Source of the DNA: Variovorax sp. CAN15 | Lineage (GTDB): Bacteria; Pseudomonadota; Gammaproteobacteria; Burkholderiales; Burkholderiaceae_C | Direction: 5' to 3' | DNA: 32,370 bases | Assembly: GCF_030462475.1 (NCBI RefSeq) | Contig: NZ_JASMRZ010000065.1 | Span: 1 to 32,370, forward strand | Shown: positions 1 through 8,437 of the stretch, one piece after another | Layout: every line of letters begins with the position of its first letter | How positions within the stretch are numbered: position 1 is the first letter of the stretch | The notes under the pieces: generated by a model | Seen by the model: the letters and a program-made list of their open reading frames with translations, nothing else | The model's database searches: none | Told to the model about the DNA's origin: nothing | Program-made: the position numbers and the translations under genes

Positions 1-610
1 ATGCGATCTGTGGAGGCCCTGGCGTGACGGAGTATGCGAGGACATCGTGCTTTCGCATGTCATCAGGCTTCAACGGAATGCCGCGCCGCGCCCAGTAGCG
101 CGGCGTGGCGCAAAGTGTGAGACCCATCCGGCGCAGGCGCCGCACGATCAGGTTCTCGTCGCCGATCCGCCCGAACCGCAAGGCGATGTCCACTCCCTCG
201 TCGACAAGATCGATCATGCGGTTGCTCAGTTTCAGGTCGAGCTGCACGTCGGGATAGCAAGTGAGGAAGTCTCCCAGCAGGCGCGGAAACGCCGTCTGGA
301 CCATTCCGTGGGGCGCGGTGATCAACAGGCGACCGCTGGGGTGCGAGCCGCGTGCCTGCAGTTCGCTCGTGGTCTGCTCGATCATCTCCATCAGGGGCGC
401 ACATCGCGCCTGCAGCAAGCGGCCTGCGTCGGTGAGGGAGACTGAACGCGTCGAGCGGTTGAGCAAGCGGACATTGAAGCGCGACTCCAGTGCTGCAACG
501 TGCTTGCTCACGCTGGCCTTCGAGATACCGAGCCTGCCGGCCGCGCGCGAGAAGCTGCCTTGGAAGGCCACTTCCGAAAATGTCCTGAGAAGCTCGAATC
601 CGTCCATCAT
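1..610 (-). CDS. LysR-family transcriptional regulator (partial, C-terminus cut by window edge)
   Basis: The gene starts at 610 on the minus strand and stays open to the left edge, leaving about 203 residues. A LysR DNA-binding helix-turn-helix occupies roughly residues 5-63, seen as the FSRAAGRLGISKASVSKHVAALE segment followed by RLLNRSTRSVSLTDAG. The start of the effector-binding domain follows (GRLLITAPHGMVQ, then DEGVDIALRFGRIGDENLIVRRL). That second stretch is typical of the large LysR subgroup whose members are often annotated as DhcR/AaeR-like. The gene lies 50 bases downstream of the efflux operon and reads in the same direction, so it could be its regulator, as AaeR is for aaeXAB in E. 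coli. That link is inference. Two in-frame ATGs (610 and 607) are possible starts. Confidence 0.9.
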   Translation of the reverse strand, partial: MMDGFELLRTFSEVAFQGSFSRAAGRLGISKASVSKHVAALESRFNVRLLNRSTRSVSLTDAGRLLQARCAPLMEMIEQTTSELQARGSHPSGRLLITAPHGMVQTAFPRLLGDFLTCYPDVQLDLKLSNRMIDLVDEGVDIALRFGRIGDENLIVRRLRRMGLTLCATPRYWARRGIPLKPDDMRKHDVLAYSVTPGPPQIA

Positions 611-660
611 TCATCCCGTCACTCGCGAAGCGTCCCATTGCAGATAACTGCCCTTCACCC

Positions 661-2115
661 TCACGGGTGCGACGCAGCGGGGCCACTCTCCCATCCGCCA
701 CCCAGGGCCATGAAAACCCCGACTTGGTACTCCGCCAGCCGGGCGTCGGACTCAGCCAGCGCGGCTTCGTGCGAGGCCAGGGTGCGTTGGGCGTCCAGCG
801 CATCGAACTGGCCGACCTTTCCGTTGATCAGCAACGCCTGCGCCTGGTCGGCCACGATCAGGCTCTGGTCACGCGCGGCAGCCAGAGCCGCATGCCGATC
901 GAGCTCGCGGCCGTAGGTGTCCAGCGCGGCTTCGGCTTCTCGCAGCGCATTCAGCACGGTGCCCTCGAACCGCGCGACTGCGACGTGAGCCGTTGCTTCT
1001 GCCTGGGTGATGCGCGCTCGTGCGACACCCGTGTTGGGAAAGGACCAGCTGATCAGCGGGCCCACGCTGTAGCTGAAGGCCTCGCGGTTGGCGAACCGTT
1101 CGACAAAGCCGGTGGACGCCGATGAGAGGCCCAGCGTCACCTTGGGATACAGATCGCCCGTCGCGACACCGATTCGCGCCGTCGCGGAGGCCAGGCTTCG
1201 CTCGGCCTGCCGCACGTCGGGGCGCCGGGCGAGCAGCGCCGCACCGTCGCCCACGGGCAGCAGTCCGGCTACGCGTGGAGGCTGCTCGCAATGGCCGACG
1301 GCCTCGGGAAGGTCGCGCGGCGGCGCACCCGTGAGCGTGGCGAGCCGATACAGCGCCTGCTGGCGCCGGGATTCCAGCGGGGGAATCGCGGCGCGGAGGG
1401 TTTCGAGCTGGGCGCGCGCACGCGCGGCGTCCATGGTGCCGGCCTTGCCCGCGCGCTGCAGCCGCAGCGCCAGCCCGAGCGCGTCCTCCTGCAGGCGCAT
1501 CGACACCTGTGCCACGCGCAACTGCAGCCCGGTGGCGCACACTGCGCCATATGCCTGCGCCGTGCCGCCGGCAACGCTCACGCGCACCAGGTCCACCGCG
1601 GCGCGCGCGGCGCCGGCATCCGCTTCGGCAGCCTCGATGGCGCGATGCAGTTGGCCGAAGAGGTCCAGCTGGTAGGACACGGCCATGCCCATGCTGTAGT
1701 TGAGCCGGCTCGGCGGCGCATGGCCGGGTTGCAGCACCGACAAGCCCGAGCTATGACCGAAGCTCGGACCGCCATTGAGGGTGATCGAGGGCTGTTCGCT
1801 CCCGTGCGCCTCTGCCTCGAGGGCCATGGCACGCTCGAAGGTAGCCAGGGCTTGCCGCAGATCGGTGTTGTGCGCCAGGGCCCGGGCGATCAGGCCCTCG
1901 AGCTGCGGGTCGTCGAAAAGGCGCCACCAGTGCGCGGGCATCGTTGCATCCGATGTGGCCGCGCCGCCGGAGAGGAACGGCCCGGCCGAAGCGGACTGCG
2001 CTGCGGTGATCGCGGCCGGTGCGACGTAGTCGGGGCCGACGGGACCATGTGCACAGCCAGCCAACATCACGCATGCGGCAGCGGTTGCAAGCGCGAGGAC
2101 GAGAGGCGGCTTCAT
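661..2115 (-). CDS. Outer-membrane efflux lipoprotein, NodT/OprM-type (TolC-like channel)
   Basis: This 484-residue protein should form the outer-membrane channel of a tripartite exporter. It begins with a lipoprotein signal peptide and a lipobox LAGC, with the acylated cysteine at residue 21, then the common GPDY motif of NodT-family factors. Two outer-membrane-efflux repeats rich in long helices fill the rest (roughly residues 65-260 and 285-475), with the usual GPLISWSFPNTG segment in the second. Length is normal for the family (about 450-500). Its ATG overlaps the stop of the adaptor gene by four bases (ATGA), so the two are translationally coupled. It is the last gene of the efflux operon and supplies an outer-membrane exit that the E. 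coli aaeXAB operon itself lacks. Confidence 0.93.
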   Translation of the reverse strand: MKPPLVLALATAAACVMLAGCAHGPVGPDYVAPAAITAAQSASAGPFLSGGAATSDATMPAHWWRLFDDPQLEGLIARALAHNTDLRQALATFERAMALEAEAHGSEQPSITLNGGPSFGHSSGLSVLQPGHAPPSRLNYSMGMAVSYQLDLFGQLHRAIEAAEADAGAARAAVDLVRVSVAGGTAQAYGAVCATGLQLRVAQVSMRLQEDALGLALRLQRAGKAGTMDAARARAQLETLRAAIPPLESRRQQALYRLATLTGAPPRDLPEAVGHCEQPPRVAGLLPVGDGAALLARRPDVRQAERSLASATARIGVATGDLYPKVTLGLSSASTGFVERFANREAFSYSVGPLISWSFPNTGVARARITQAEATAHVAVARFEGTVLNALREAEAALDTYGRELDRHAALAAARDQSLIVADQAQALLINGKVGQFDALDAQRTLASHEAALAESDARLAEYQVGVFMALGGGWESGPAASHP

Positions 2116-3098
2116 GACCGCGGCTCCTGAACGCGAGCCGCGGCGGCGGTGGAGGCTGCTCGGGCCTCCATCACCTCGACAGAGACAGTCTGCCCGACGA
2201 CCAGGCGAGCATTGGCGGGCAGCGGGTCGAGCTTCACTCGCACCGGAACGCGCTGGGCGAGCCGCACCCAGTTGAATGTAGGGTTCACGCTGGACAGCAG
2301 GTTGGCACCGGTGCTGCGGTCGCGGTCGCCGATGCCTGCGGCAATGCTGTCGACCTCGCCTTCGAGCGAGGGCGCGTCCATGGGGGTCACTCGCACCCGG
2401 TCACCCAGCCGGATGCGCGACAGCTTGTTTTCCTCGAAGTAGCCCTCGACGTAGATCGAACCGTCAGCCACAAGCGCCAATGCAGGGTGGCCTGCGGTCG
2501 CATAGGCGCCCCGGCGCAGGTCGAGATTGGTGACACGGCCCGCCGCCGGCGCGCGCACTTCTGCGCGTTGCAGGTTCAGGCGCGCCACGTCAAGCGCCAC
2601 CTGCGCCTGGCGCAGGGCCGTTTCGGCCGCCAGCAGCGCCCCCCTGGCTTGCTCGACACGCAGGCGCGACTGCTCGCGCACCTCCTGCGCGACAAGGCCC
2701 TCCAGTTCGTCGTTGCGGCGGCGCTCGCGCTGCGCCTGGGCCAGCGCGACCTGCTGATTGCCGATGACGATCCGCTGAGCGGCGACTGCAGCTTCGGCCT
2801 GCTGCAGCGCCAGCGCGAAGCGGGCTTCGTCGATCGAGAAGAGCAACTCGCCCGCCACGACCGGCTGGTTGTCGCGCACCGCCACGACGGCCACCATGCC
2901 GGAAACATCGGGCGCCACCTGGACGACGTCGGCGCGCACCCGGCCGTTGCGCGTCCAGGGCGCCAGCTCATAGTGGTCCCAGAGTTGCAGGCCGGCCCAG
3001 CAGGCTGCCGCAGCAACCAGCGCGGTCAACAGCATGCGCAAGAGAGATGGAGCCGGGTGCGACAGCCAGGCGGGAAGGCGGACGGATTTGGTATTCAT
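2112..3098 (-). CDS. HlyD/EmrA-family periplasmic adaptor subunit (AaeA-like)
   Basis: The product (328 residues from ATG 3098) is a membrane-fusion protein linking the inner-membrane pump to the outer-membrane channel. A single N-terminal membrane segment lies at about residues 19-40. It is followed by the conserved APWTRNGRVRADVVQVAPDV start of the lipoyl/barrel-sandwich domain, a helical hairpin rich in Ala, Gln and Arg (about 90-180), the return lipoyl half (VRAPAAGRVTNL) and a beta-barrel (VEGYFEENKLSRIRLGD). These features match the AaeA/EmrA group. A TTG codon at 3116 could add six residues, but neither start has a strong Shine-Dalgarno sequence, so I prefer the ATG. It lies between the DUF1656 gene and the outer-membrane factor in a tightly packed operon. 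Confidence 0.93.
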   Translation of the reverse strand: MNTKSVRLPAWLSHPAPSLLRMLLTALVAAAACWAGLQLWDHYELAPWTRNGRVRADVVQVAPDVSGMVAVVAVRDNQPVVAGELLFSIDEARFALALQQAEAAVAAQRIVIGNQQVALAQAQRERRRNDELEGLVAQEVREQSRLRVEQARGALLAAETALRQAQVALDVARLNLQRAEVRAPAAGRVTNLDLRRGAYATAGHPALALVADGSIYVEGYFEENKLSRIRLGDRVRVTPMDAPSLEGEVDSIAAGIGDRDRSTGANLLSSVNPTFNWVRLAQRVPVRVKLDPLPANARLVVGQTVSVEVMEARAASTAAAARVQEPRS

Positions 3099-3125
3099 GA
3101 TCGAGCAGCAGGACAACGGATCAGT

Positions 3126-3332
3126 TCAGGAGGAGATGGCGCCGGCCAGCCGGACCAGCGCATAAAGCGACAGGAGATACAGCCCCAGATCGAAGAGCGG
3201 TGGATGCCACACCCACCGGTAGACACCGAGCAGCGACAGCAGGCGGCGAACCCACCAGGCGCAAGCCATCGCGCCTCCTGCAAGCAGGAGCAGGCCGGGA
3301 ACGTAGATGCCGAAGAAGCTCGTTTCGATCAT
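3126..3332 (-). CDS. Small DUF1656 membrane protein (AaeX-like)
   Basis: This 68-residue protein begins METS-like (MIETSFFGIYVPGLLLL) and carries two hydrophobic membrane segments (about residues 9-27 and 46-64), the layout of the DUF1656 family. In E. coli the homologous AaeX sits in the aaeXAB operon for export of hydroxylated aromatic acids; its own role is unknown. The ATG at 3332 overlaps the stop of the FUSC pump gene by four bases. A longer reading of the frame up to 3425 exists, but its extra 31 residues are basic, fall inside the pump gene and do not resemble the family, so I chose the coupled start. Confidence 0.88.
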   Translation of the reverse strand: MIETSFFGIYVPGLLLLAGGAMACAWWVRRLLSLLGVYRWVWHPPLFDLGLYLLSLYALVRLAGAISS

Positions 3333-5350
3333 GGGTGGAGGTCCGAAGGCGCAGAAGGAAAGAGATCCCTGCGCAGCCCCACGAGGGCCGAGACAGCGGG
3401 TTCGCACCCGGTGCTTGCGAGGCAAAGGGCCAGCAGCCGGTCGATCTGCGGCAACAGCGCGTCTAGCCGCGTCAGCGATTCCGTGGCTTGGGCGAGGAAG
3501 GCTCGCTCGAGCGCGGCCAGCAGCTCGCGCACAGGCGTTTCGGGCAGCAGGTGGCGATGCTGCTGAAGGACGCCGATGCTCGCGCCGATGCGAAGTTCGC
3601 GCATGGCGAGCTGCACCGCCTCGCTGCCCTGGTCCGCCGCGCCGCCAGCCGTGCGCGGAACCAGCAGCGCGATGCGGTCCAGCATGCGGCCGGCGAATGC
3701 GTCACGCGCCAGCGCGCGCTTCGGGCGCGCCGCCATCCCGGAAAGATCGCGCCAGGTGGCCCGGTGGATGCGCCGCGCGCTCCATTCGCTGCTCACGCTG
3801 CGCACGATGGCGGTAACGCGTGCGGCAATCAGGGCACCGGCGAAGAGCGCCAGATTGCCCTCGAGAAAGCTGACCCAGTCGGCGCTGGCAATGTCGTGCA
3901 GGGCCAGCGTGCCGGCCACGCCGAAAAACATCCCAAGTGCCGTGAGGCTGCTTGCCGGACGAGCCAGGTAGCCGCCCACGACCAGGAACAGGGGCGCAAT
4001 ACACAGCACCAGCATGCCGAAGTCGTGCGCCAGCGGCATGACGCCAAGGATGTAGAAGGCAGACACCGGCATCGACCACAGCAGGGCGATCAGGAACTTG
4101 TGCATGCCGGGCACGGGGTCGTCCATGGTGGCGAAGAAACTGCAGAAGACCGCTGCCGCCATGGCCATGGACGATCCCGCGCGCCAACCGCTGAAGATCC
4201 ACGCCGTGCATGCAGTGCAGGTGGAAAGCACGACCGTGAACGCGGAGCGCAGCGCCAGGCCCCTGTCCACGTGGAGGACCGAAGGCCGCGAAGCCTCTGC
4301 CCGCTTCGGAGGCGACGCATGGCCGACCAGCCCGGCGGCGATGTCGGCGCGAAGCGCGTTGCACCGGCGCCATCCCGCGACCAGCTCGTCGACATGAGCG
4401 GCCACGTCGATGCTCAGCGCACGCACCCAGAGCGAATTCCGCCAGTCCACGCCCTCAGCCCGGACAGCGGCGAGGACGCCGTCCACGGCCACGGGTGGTG
4501 CCTCGGCATCGAGGCAGGCGCTGCCTTGCGCCATGGCCCGCGTGACCGGTTCGGGCACACCGCCTGTTGCATCGCGCAATGCTGCGAGCCGGTCCTCCAG
4601 GGCCGAAAGCGATGGCGCCAGTGCCGCAAGGCCGTCGTGCAGGTCGCCCACGGCATGTCGAGTCCATCGCAGGCCGCCGGTATCGAAAGGCACGTGGGTT
4701 GCGAGCAGGCGCAACTGGGTGATGTCGGTGGCGATACGCCGCCTGTCCTGTGCCAGCCGCTTGCGAACCTCCTCCTCGGCACCAGCGCTCATCAGGTCGC
4801 CGGCCCACCGGCGTACATCGCCCAGCGTGCGGTCGATCAGCCCGAGGAGTGAAGGCGCAAGGCTGGTGGGCAACACGACGCTGTGCACGAGACTCGCGCA
4901 GACGATGCCGAGCGCGATCTCCTCGGTTCGGGCGATGGCGGTGTCGAACATCGCCGCGGGTGCCTCCACCAGCGGAAAGCCGATCAGCGCCGCAGAGTAG
5001 CCTGCGAGCATGAAGGCATAGGAGCGCGCGCTCCGGTCCATCAGCGACAGGTAGAGGCACGAGCCCACCCACAGCGCCAGCGCGAGCGACAGAAGCACCG
5101 GCGACCCGGACAGCGACGGGATCAGCACTACGGTGGCCGCGCATCCCAGCACGGTGCCGCAGAGGCGGTAGAGCGACTTCGAGCGCACATGGCCCGCCAG
5201 GGGATGGGCCACGATGTACGCGGTCATCATGGACCAGAAGGGCCGGGGCAGCCCGAAACGGCTGGACAGGTAGAGCGCGAGCATGGCCGCGAAAAAGCTC
5301 TTGAGCGAAAAGAGCCACTCCTGCCTGGAGAAACGAGGCCTCGCGCTCAT
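3329..5350 (-). CDS. FUSC-family inner-membrane efflux pump (AaeB-like)
   Basis: The 673-residue protein is the inner-membrane transporter of an aromatic-acid exporter. It shows two sets of hydrophobic helices (about residues 14-175 and 350-515), each followed by a large soluble region, the duplicated layout of the FUSC/AaeB family. Characteristic N-terminal sequences are FGLPRPFWSMMTAYIV and HVRSKSLYRLCGTVLG. The length is close to AaeB (655). It is the first gene of a four-gene operon with the DUF1656 protein, the HlyD-type adaptor and the outer-membrane channel, and its start faces the AraC-type regulator across a 145-base gap. Known relatives export p-hydroxybenzoate and similar weak acids and act as a safety valve when a catabolic pathway overflows. 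The substrate here is not shown by the sequence. Confidence 0.93.
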   Translation of the reverse strand: MSARPRFSRQEWLFSLKSFFAAMLALYLSSRFGLPRPFWSMMTAYIVAHPLAGHVRSKSLYRLCGTVLGCAATVVLIPSLSGSPVLLSLALALWVGSCLYLSLMDRSARSYAFMLAGYSAALIGFPLVEAPAAMFDTAIARTEEIALGIVCASLVHSVVLPTSLAPSLLGLIDRTLGDVRRWAGDLMSAGAEEEVRKRLAQDRRRIATDITQLRLLATHVPFDTGGLRWTRHAVGDLHDGLAALAPSLSALEDRLAALRDATGGVPEPVTRAMAQGSACLDAEAPPVAVDGVLAAVRAEGVDWRNSLWVRALSIDVAAHVDELVAGWRRCNALRADIAAGLVGHASPPKRAEASRPSVLHVDRGLALRSAFTVVLSTCTACTAWIFSGWRAGSSMAMAAAVFCSFFATMDDPVPGMHKFLIALLWSMPVSAFYILGVMPLAHDFGMLVLCIAPLFLVVGGYLARPASSLTALGMFFGVAGTLALHDIASADWVSFLEGNLALFAGALIAARVTAIVRSVSSEWSARRIHRATWRDLSGMAARPKRALARDAFAGRMLDRIALLVPRTAGGAADQGSEAVQLAMRELRIGASIGVLQQHRHLLPETPVRELLAALERAFLAQATESLTRLDALLPQIDRLLALCLASTGCEPAVSALVGLRRDLFPSAPSDLHP

Positions 5351-5406
5351 GCGGCGCCCCTGGAGATCGTGTTCGAGGGCGTCGATCCGGCTTCGAATTT
5401 GTTGCG

Positions 5407-5475
5407 AATCATTTGCATGTGCAGATGCTAGGCATCCTCATGCGAGGCAAGAATCGTAAACTTGGACAAATGATT
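5407..5475. promoter_or_regulatory. Perfect 9-bp inverted repeat in the divergent efflux/AraC promoter region
   Basis: AATCATTTG at 5407-5415 is matched exactly by its complement CAAATGATT at 5467-5475, with 51 bases between them. This AT-rich pair stands out in GC-rich surroundings. It lies between the pump gene (start 5350) and the AraC-type gene (start 5496). The layout suits a regulator that binds both half-sites to control the two divergent promoters. Binding by the adjacent AraC protein is inferred, not shown. Confidence 0.5.
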
Positions 5476-5495
5476 TCTCTTTTCGGTCACCGGGA

Positions 5496-6302
5496 ATGAA
5501 CCGCTCCGTCCGTACCACGTCTCGCGCCAACCTCGACCTGGACTACGAGCCGTCGGTGCCTGTCATGGCACATCGCGTGGATGTCGAGGAGCGCGAGCGC
5601 GAGGTTCCGATTCACGTGCATCGATCGGGCCAGCTAGTGATGGCGCTGCGGGGGGCGGTCTCCTGCGACATACCCGGTGCAATGTGGATGGTTCCGCCCC
5701 AGGCGGGCGTGTGGATTCCGGGCGGCACGCCGCACAGCAACCACAGCACGGCGAACGCGGTGATCTTCTATCTGTTCGTTGCGCGCGATGCCGCGCCCTT
5801 GCCTGCCAGCTGCTGCACCTTGCGCATCAGCCCGATGCTCGGCGAGATGATCCAGTACCTGGCGGAACAACCGCCCTCCTACGAGCCAGGCGGGCCGACC
5901 GATCGGCTCGCCCATGTGCTGCTGGACCAGCTCTGCGCCATGCCGAAGGAGGAAGTCTCCTTGCCCATGCCCGAGGATGCGCGGCTGCGAAAGGTGTCCC
6001 GCGCCATGATGCGGGATCCGTCCGACCGCCGTACGCAGCAAGATTGGGCGCGCCAGCTCGGCATGAGCGAGCGGACGCTGAACCGGCTGTGCACAGCCTT
6101 GACCGGCCTGAGCTTCGGACGCTGGCGGCGCCAGCTGCACATGATGGTCGCGCTTCGGGAACTGTCCGGAGGAGCGACCGTGCAGCAGGTCGCCTACGAC
6201 CTCGGCTACGAGTCGCCCTCGGCCTTCATCACGATGTTCAAGAAGGCGTTCGGCAAGCCTCCCGCCACGTACATCAATGACCGGCTGATGACAGGAGGAT
6301 GA
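5496..6302 (+). CDS. AraC-family transcriptional regulator with N-terminal cupin domain
   Basis: This 268-residue protein has an N-terminal sugar/acid-sensing cupin fold (about residues 20-105; the HVHRSGQLVMALRGAV strand and the PPQAGVWIPGGTPHSN turn are diagnostic). Its C-terminal AraC DNA-binding domain carries two helix-turn-helix units (about 165-265, including QDWARQLGMSERTLNRL and VQQVAYDLGYESPSAFITMFKKAFGKPP). It resembles the cupin-AraC subgroup that often controls adjacent efflux operons. It is transcribed away from the efflux operon, with a shared control region containing a perfect inverted repeat, so the likely targets are that operon and itself. The inducer cannot be read from the sequence. 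Confidence 0.93.
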   Translation: MNRSVRTTSRANLDLDYEPSVPVMAHRVDVEEREREVPIHVHRSGQLVMALRGAVSCDIPGAMWMVPPQAGVWIPGGTPHSNHSTANAVIFYLFVARDAAPLPASCCTLRISPMLGEMIQYLAEQPPSYEPGGPTDRLAHVLLDQLCAMPKEEVSLPMPEDARLRKVSRAMMRDPSDRRTQQDWARQLGMSERTLNRLCTALTGLSFGRWRRQLHMMVALRELSGGATVQQVAYDLGYESPSAFITMFKKAFGKPPATYINDRLMTGG

Positions 6303-6322
6303 GGACCCCCGGGCGCCCATCG

Positions 6323-6344
6323 GCCGGCATCACATCGTGCCGGC
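6323..6344. terminator. Possible bidirectional terminator hairpin
   Basis: A perfect 7-bp stem (GCCGGCA at 6323-6329, TGCCGGC at 6338-6344) with an 8-base loop sits between two convergent genes: the AraC regulator (ends 6302) and the SDR (ends 6376). There is no clear T-tract on either side, so intrinsic termination would be weak or assisted. Confidence 0.4.
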
Positions 6345-6375
6345 ATGAACGCGGCCGAAGTTCCGCCTCAGGCCT

Positions 6376-7155
6376 TCACCGGTAGGGGCGCGCGTGGGTC
6401 ACGCCGCCGTCCACCACCAGGGTGGCACCCATCACGTAGTCTCCCGCGCGCGAGGCCAGGAATATGGCGGCGCCTGCGATGTCGTCCGGCGTGCCGATGC
6501 GCCGCGCGGGAATGTGCTCCGACAGCGCTTCCCCATGGTCGCGGGCATTGCGGTTCATCTCGGAGGGGAATGCCCCTGGCGCAATGGCGCTGACCGCGAT
6601 GTTGTCCTGCGCCAGGCGCATCGCCATGCGCCGCGTCAGGTGAACCAGTCCTGCCTTGCTCGCCACGTAGGAGTAGTTCTCCTGCGGGTTGAGTCCGATG
6701 CCGTCGGTGGAAGCGATGTTGATGATCTTTCCCACCCGTGCCTTGGCCGCGGCGCGCAGCGGTCCGGCGAGCGCCTTCGTCAGAAAGAAAGGCGTCTTCA
6801 GGTTCAGGTCGACCACCTTGTCCCAGCCGTTCTCCGGAAACGCATCGAAGTCCTCTCCCCATGCAGCCCCGGCGTTGTTGACCAGGATGTCCAGCGTCGA
6901 CTCATGCCGGGCGTAGGCGTCGGCCATCGCCTGGCAGCCCGCGACCGTGGACACGTCGTACGGCAGCGATACGCAGCGGCCTGTGCTCGCGAGTTCCCGC
7001 GCGGCCAGGTCGCAGGCCTCGGCCTTTCGCGCGCCGATGTAGACGCGTGCGCCGTGCGCCAGGAACCCCTCGGCGATCATGCGGCCAATGCCTCGCGAGC
7101 CACCTGTGATGAGCGCCGTGCGGCCCTGCAGCGAGAAAAGATCCTGGGCACTCAT
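6376..7155 (-). CDS. SDR-family oxidoreductase (RhlG/FabG-like)
   Basis: The product (259 residues) is a classical short-chain dehydrogenase/reductase that interconverts an alcohol and a ketone with NAD(P). The cofactor motif TGGSRGIG is at residues 17-24, NNAG at 93-96, the catalytic serine at 149, and the YxxxK pair at Tyr163 and Lys167. The closest subgroup by eye is RhlG-like 3-oxoacyl reductases (the NPQENYSYVASKAGL stretch). The start at 7155 overlaps the PrpF-family stop by four bases (ATGA), which decides it against a longer frame reaching 7437. With the PrpF gene it forms the minus-strand arm of the CoA-dependent cluster, so it may act on a hydroxy or oxo intermediate of that pathway. 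The substrate is unknown. Confidence 0.92.
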   Translation of the reverse strand: MSAQDLFSLQGRTALITGGSRGIGRMIAEGFLAHGARVYIGARKAEACDLAARELASTGRCVSLPYDVSTVAGCQAMADAYARHESTLDILVNNAGAAWGEDFDAFPENGWDKVVDLNLKTPFFLTKALAGPLRAAAKARVGKIINIASTDGIGLNPQENYSYVASKAGLVHLTRRMAMRLAQDNIAVSAIAPGAFPSEMNRNARDHGEALSEHIPARRIGTPDDIAGAAIFLASRAGDYVMGATLVVDGGVTHARPYR

Positions 7156-8345
7156 GGCGACGTCACCGCCGTACTCGCGCGCATGGACGTGCTTTCTTTT
7201 GCGGGCACCTCGAGGCGCGATCGCCGCACATAGGCCGTTCCGTCGAACAGGCGCCGCGCCGTGCGCGTGAAGTGCACTTCGCGCACCGTCCATTCGTTCT
7301 CGCCCGCACGCTCGACATCCGCGAAGATCTTGAGCACCCCGCTCGGATGGCCGATGCGGATGCGCGTCGGGCCCGCATGCGTGCCCCGCGCTTCGGCCGG
7401 AACGGTTCCCGCGATCTGCGCCGCGACCGAGAGGCACACCGAGCCCCCGCCAGGGAACGCCTTGTGCATGGCGCCACCGTTGAGCACCATGCGCGCGACG
7501 AAGTCGATCTCCGATGACTGCACGACGCGGTCACCGGCGATGGTCCGGTAGTCCTGCGCTTCGCTGATCAGGATCTGGTACGGCGTCAGGATCCCCGACG
7601 ACGGAAGATTGCAGCGTTCGACGACCCAGCGCCTCACCTCCTCGGCCATCTCGTAGATCTCGGGGCCAAGTTGGCCCGGCAGTTCGGTGCCGGTGATGCC
7701 CAGGTCCGCCGCGCGGATGAACACGCACGCCGTGCCGACGTCGACCACCGACACCGGTATTTCGCGGCCGAGCTTCGACACGTGGACCCAATCGCGCGCC
7801 TGGCCCGTGGGAAGGAGCTTGCCGGTCGTGGCGCCGCTGGTGTCGGAGTAGTCCAGTGCCACCTCTGCACCGGTGCCGGGCACGCCATCCACTTCGCTGT
7901 CTCCCTCCACGCGCGGCTCGCCATCGGCGCATTGCACCGTCATTCGAAGGATCTTTCCGGTGTTCGTGTTGTGCACCCGAACGGTGGTGACGGGCTCCTG
8001 CACGGGAACCAGCTTCTCCTGCAACGCATACACCCCCGTGGCCGACGAAATGTTGCCGCAGACGATCTCGAAGCTGACCGTGGGCTGGTCGATGCCGATC
8101 TGCACGAAGGTGTAGTCGATGTCCGCATCCGGGCGCGACGGCGGCCCGATGATGGCGCACTTGCTCGTCAGGATGTCTGCGCCGCCGAGCCCGTCGATCT
8201 GCCGCACATCCGGGCTGCCGAACAGAGCCAGCAGAAATCGCAGGCGCGCCTCGGCATCGGCGGGCACGTCCTGCTGCGAGAGGAAAACGGCCTTGCTCGT
8301 GCCACCGCGCATCAAGGTGACCGGTACGTTGATTTGTTCTTTCAT
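7152..8345 (-). CDS. PrpF-family isomerase/tautomerase (2-methylaconitate isomerase or 4-oxalomesaconate tautomerase-like)
   Basis: This 397-residue protein belongs to the PrpF family of cofactor-free double-bond isomerases, which fold like diaminopimelate epimerase and shift C=C bonds in unsaturated di- and tricarboxylates. Family signatures are MRGGTSKAVF near the start, DGLGGADILTSKCAI (Lys62) and IVCGNISSATG (Cys96). These Lys and Cys positions correspond to the proposed catalytic pair of PrpF. The length is usual (about 390-400). It has no methylcitrate-cycle genes (prpB, prpC, acnD) beside it, and no gallate genes, so neither standard role is supported. Its place opposite a CoA-transferase/hydratase/thiolase operon suggests it rearranges an unsaturated carboxylic acid that feeds that operon. 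Confidence 0.93.
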   Translation of the reverse strand: MKEQINVPVTLMRGGTSKAVFLSQQDVPADAEARLRFLLALFGSPDVRQIDGLGGADILTSKCAIIGPPSRPDADIDYTFVQIGIDQPTVSFEIVCGNISSATGVYALQEKLVPVQEPVTTVRVHNTNTGKILRMTVQCADGEPRVEGDSEVDGVPGTGAEVALDYSDTSGATTGKLLPTGQARDWVHVSKLGREIPVSVVDVGTACVFIRAADLGITGTELPGQLGPEIYEMAEEVRRWVVERCNLPSSGILTPYQILISEAQDYRTIAGDRVVQSSEIDFVARMVLNGGAMHKAFPGGGSVCLSVAAQIAGTVPAEARGTHAGPTRIRIGHPSGVLKIFADVERAGENEWTVREVHFTRTARRLFDGTAYVRRSRLEVPAKESTSMRASTAVTSP

Positions 8346-8387
8346 CGACCCAGTATGCGGTTGCGCCCGGGCCGCCGTCCTATCAGT

Positions 8388-8437
8388 TTGACTGGCCTTT
8401 CTTTAGCCTGGCTACATGTTTTAGCGAGCCTAAAGAA
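8388..8437. promoter_or_regulatory. Candidate promoter and inverted repeat for the divergent CoA cluster
   Basis: A good -35-like TTGACT lies at 8388-8393 on the plus strand, with only a weak -10 candidate (around 8412-8418). Overlapping it is an 8-bp perfect inverted repeat, TTCTTTAG at 8399-8406 and CTAAAGAA at 8430-8437, 23 bases apart, in the 180-base gap between the PrpF gene and the DUF35 gene. The repeat could be the operator of a regulator of both arms, for instance the LysR gene at 13967. That is inference. Confidence 0.35.

Noticed and set aside
3488..4852. 454-codon plus-strand frame
   Set aside because: Antisense shadow of the FUSC pump gene; the translation is Arg/His/Gln-rich and without membrane segments or family motifs.
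7152..8345. PrpF gene as evidence for a methylcitrate cycle
   Set aside because: No prpB, prpC, acnD or prpR is nearby. The family has several functions and the surroundings fit another role.
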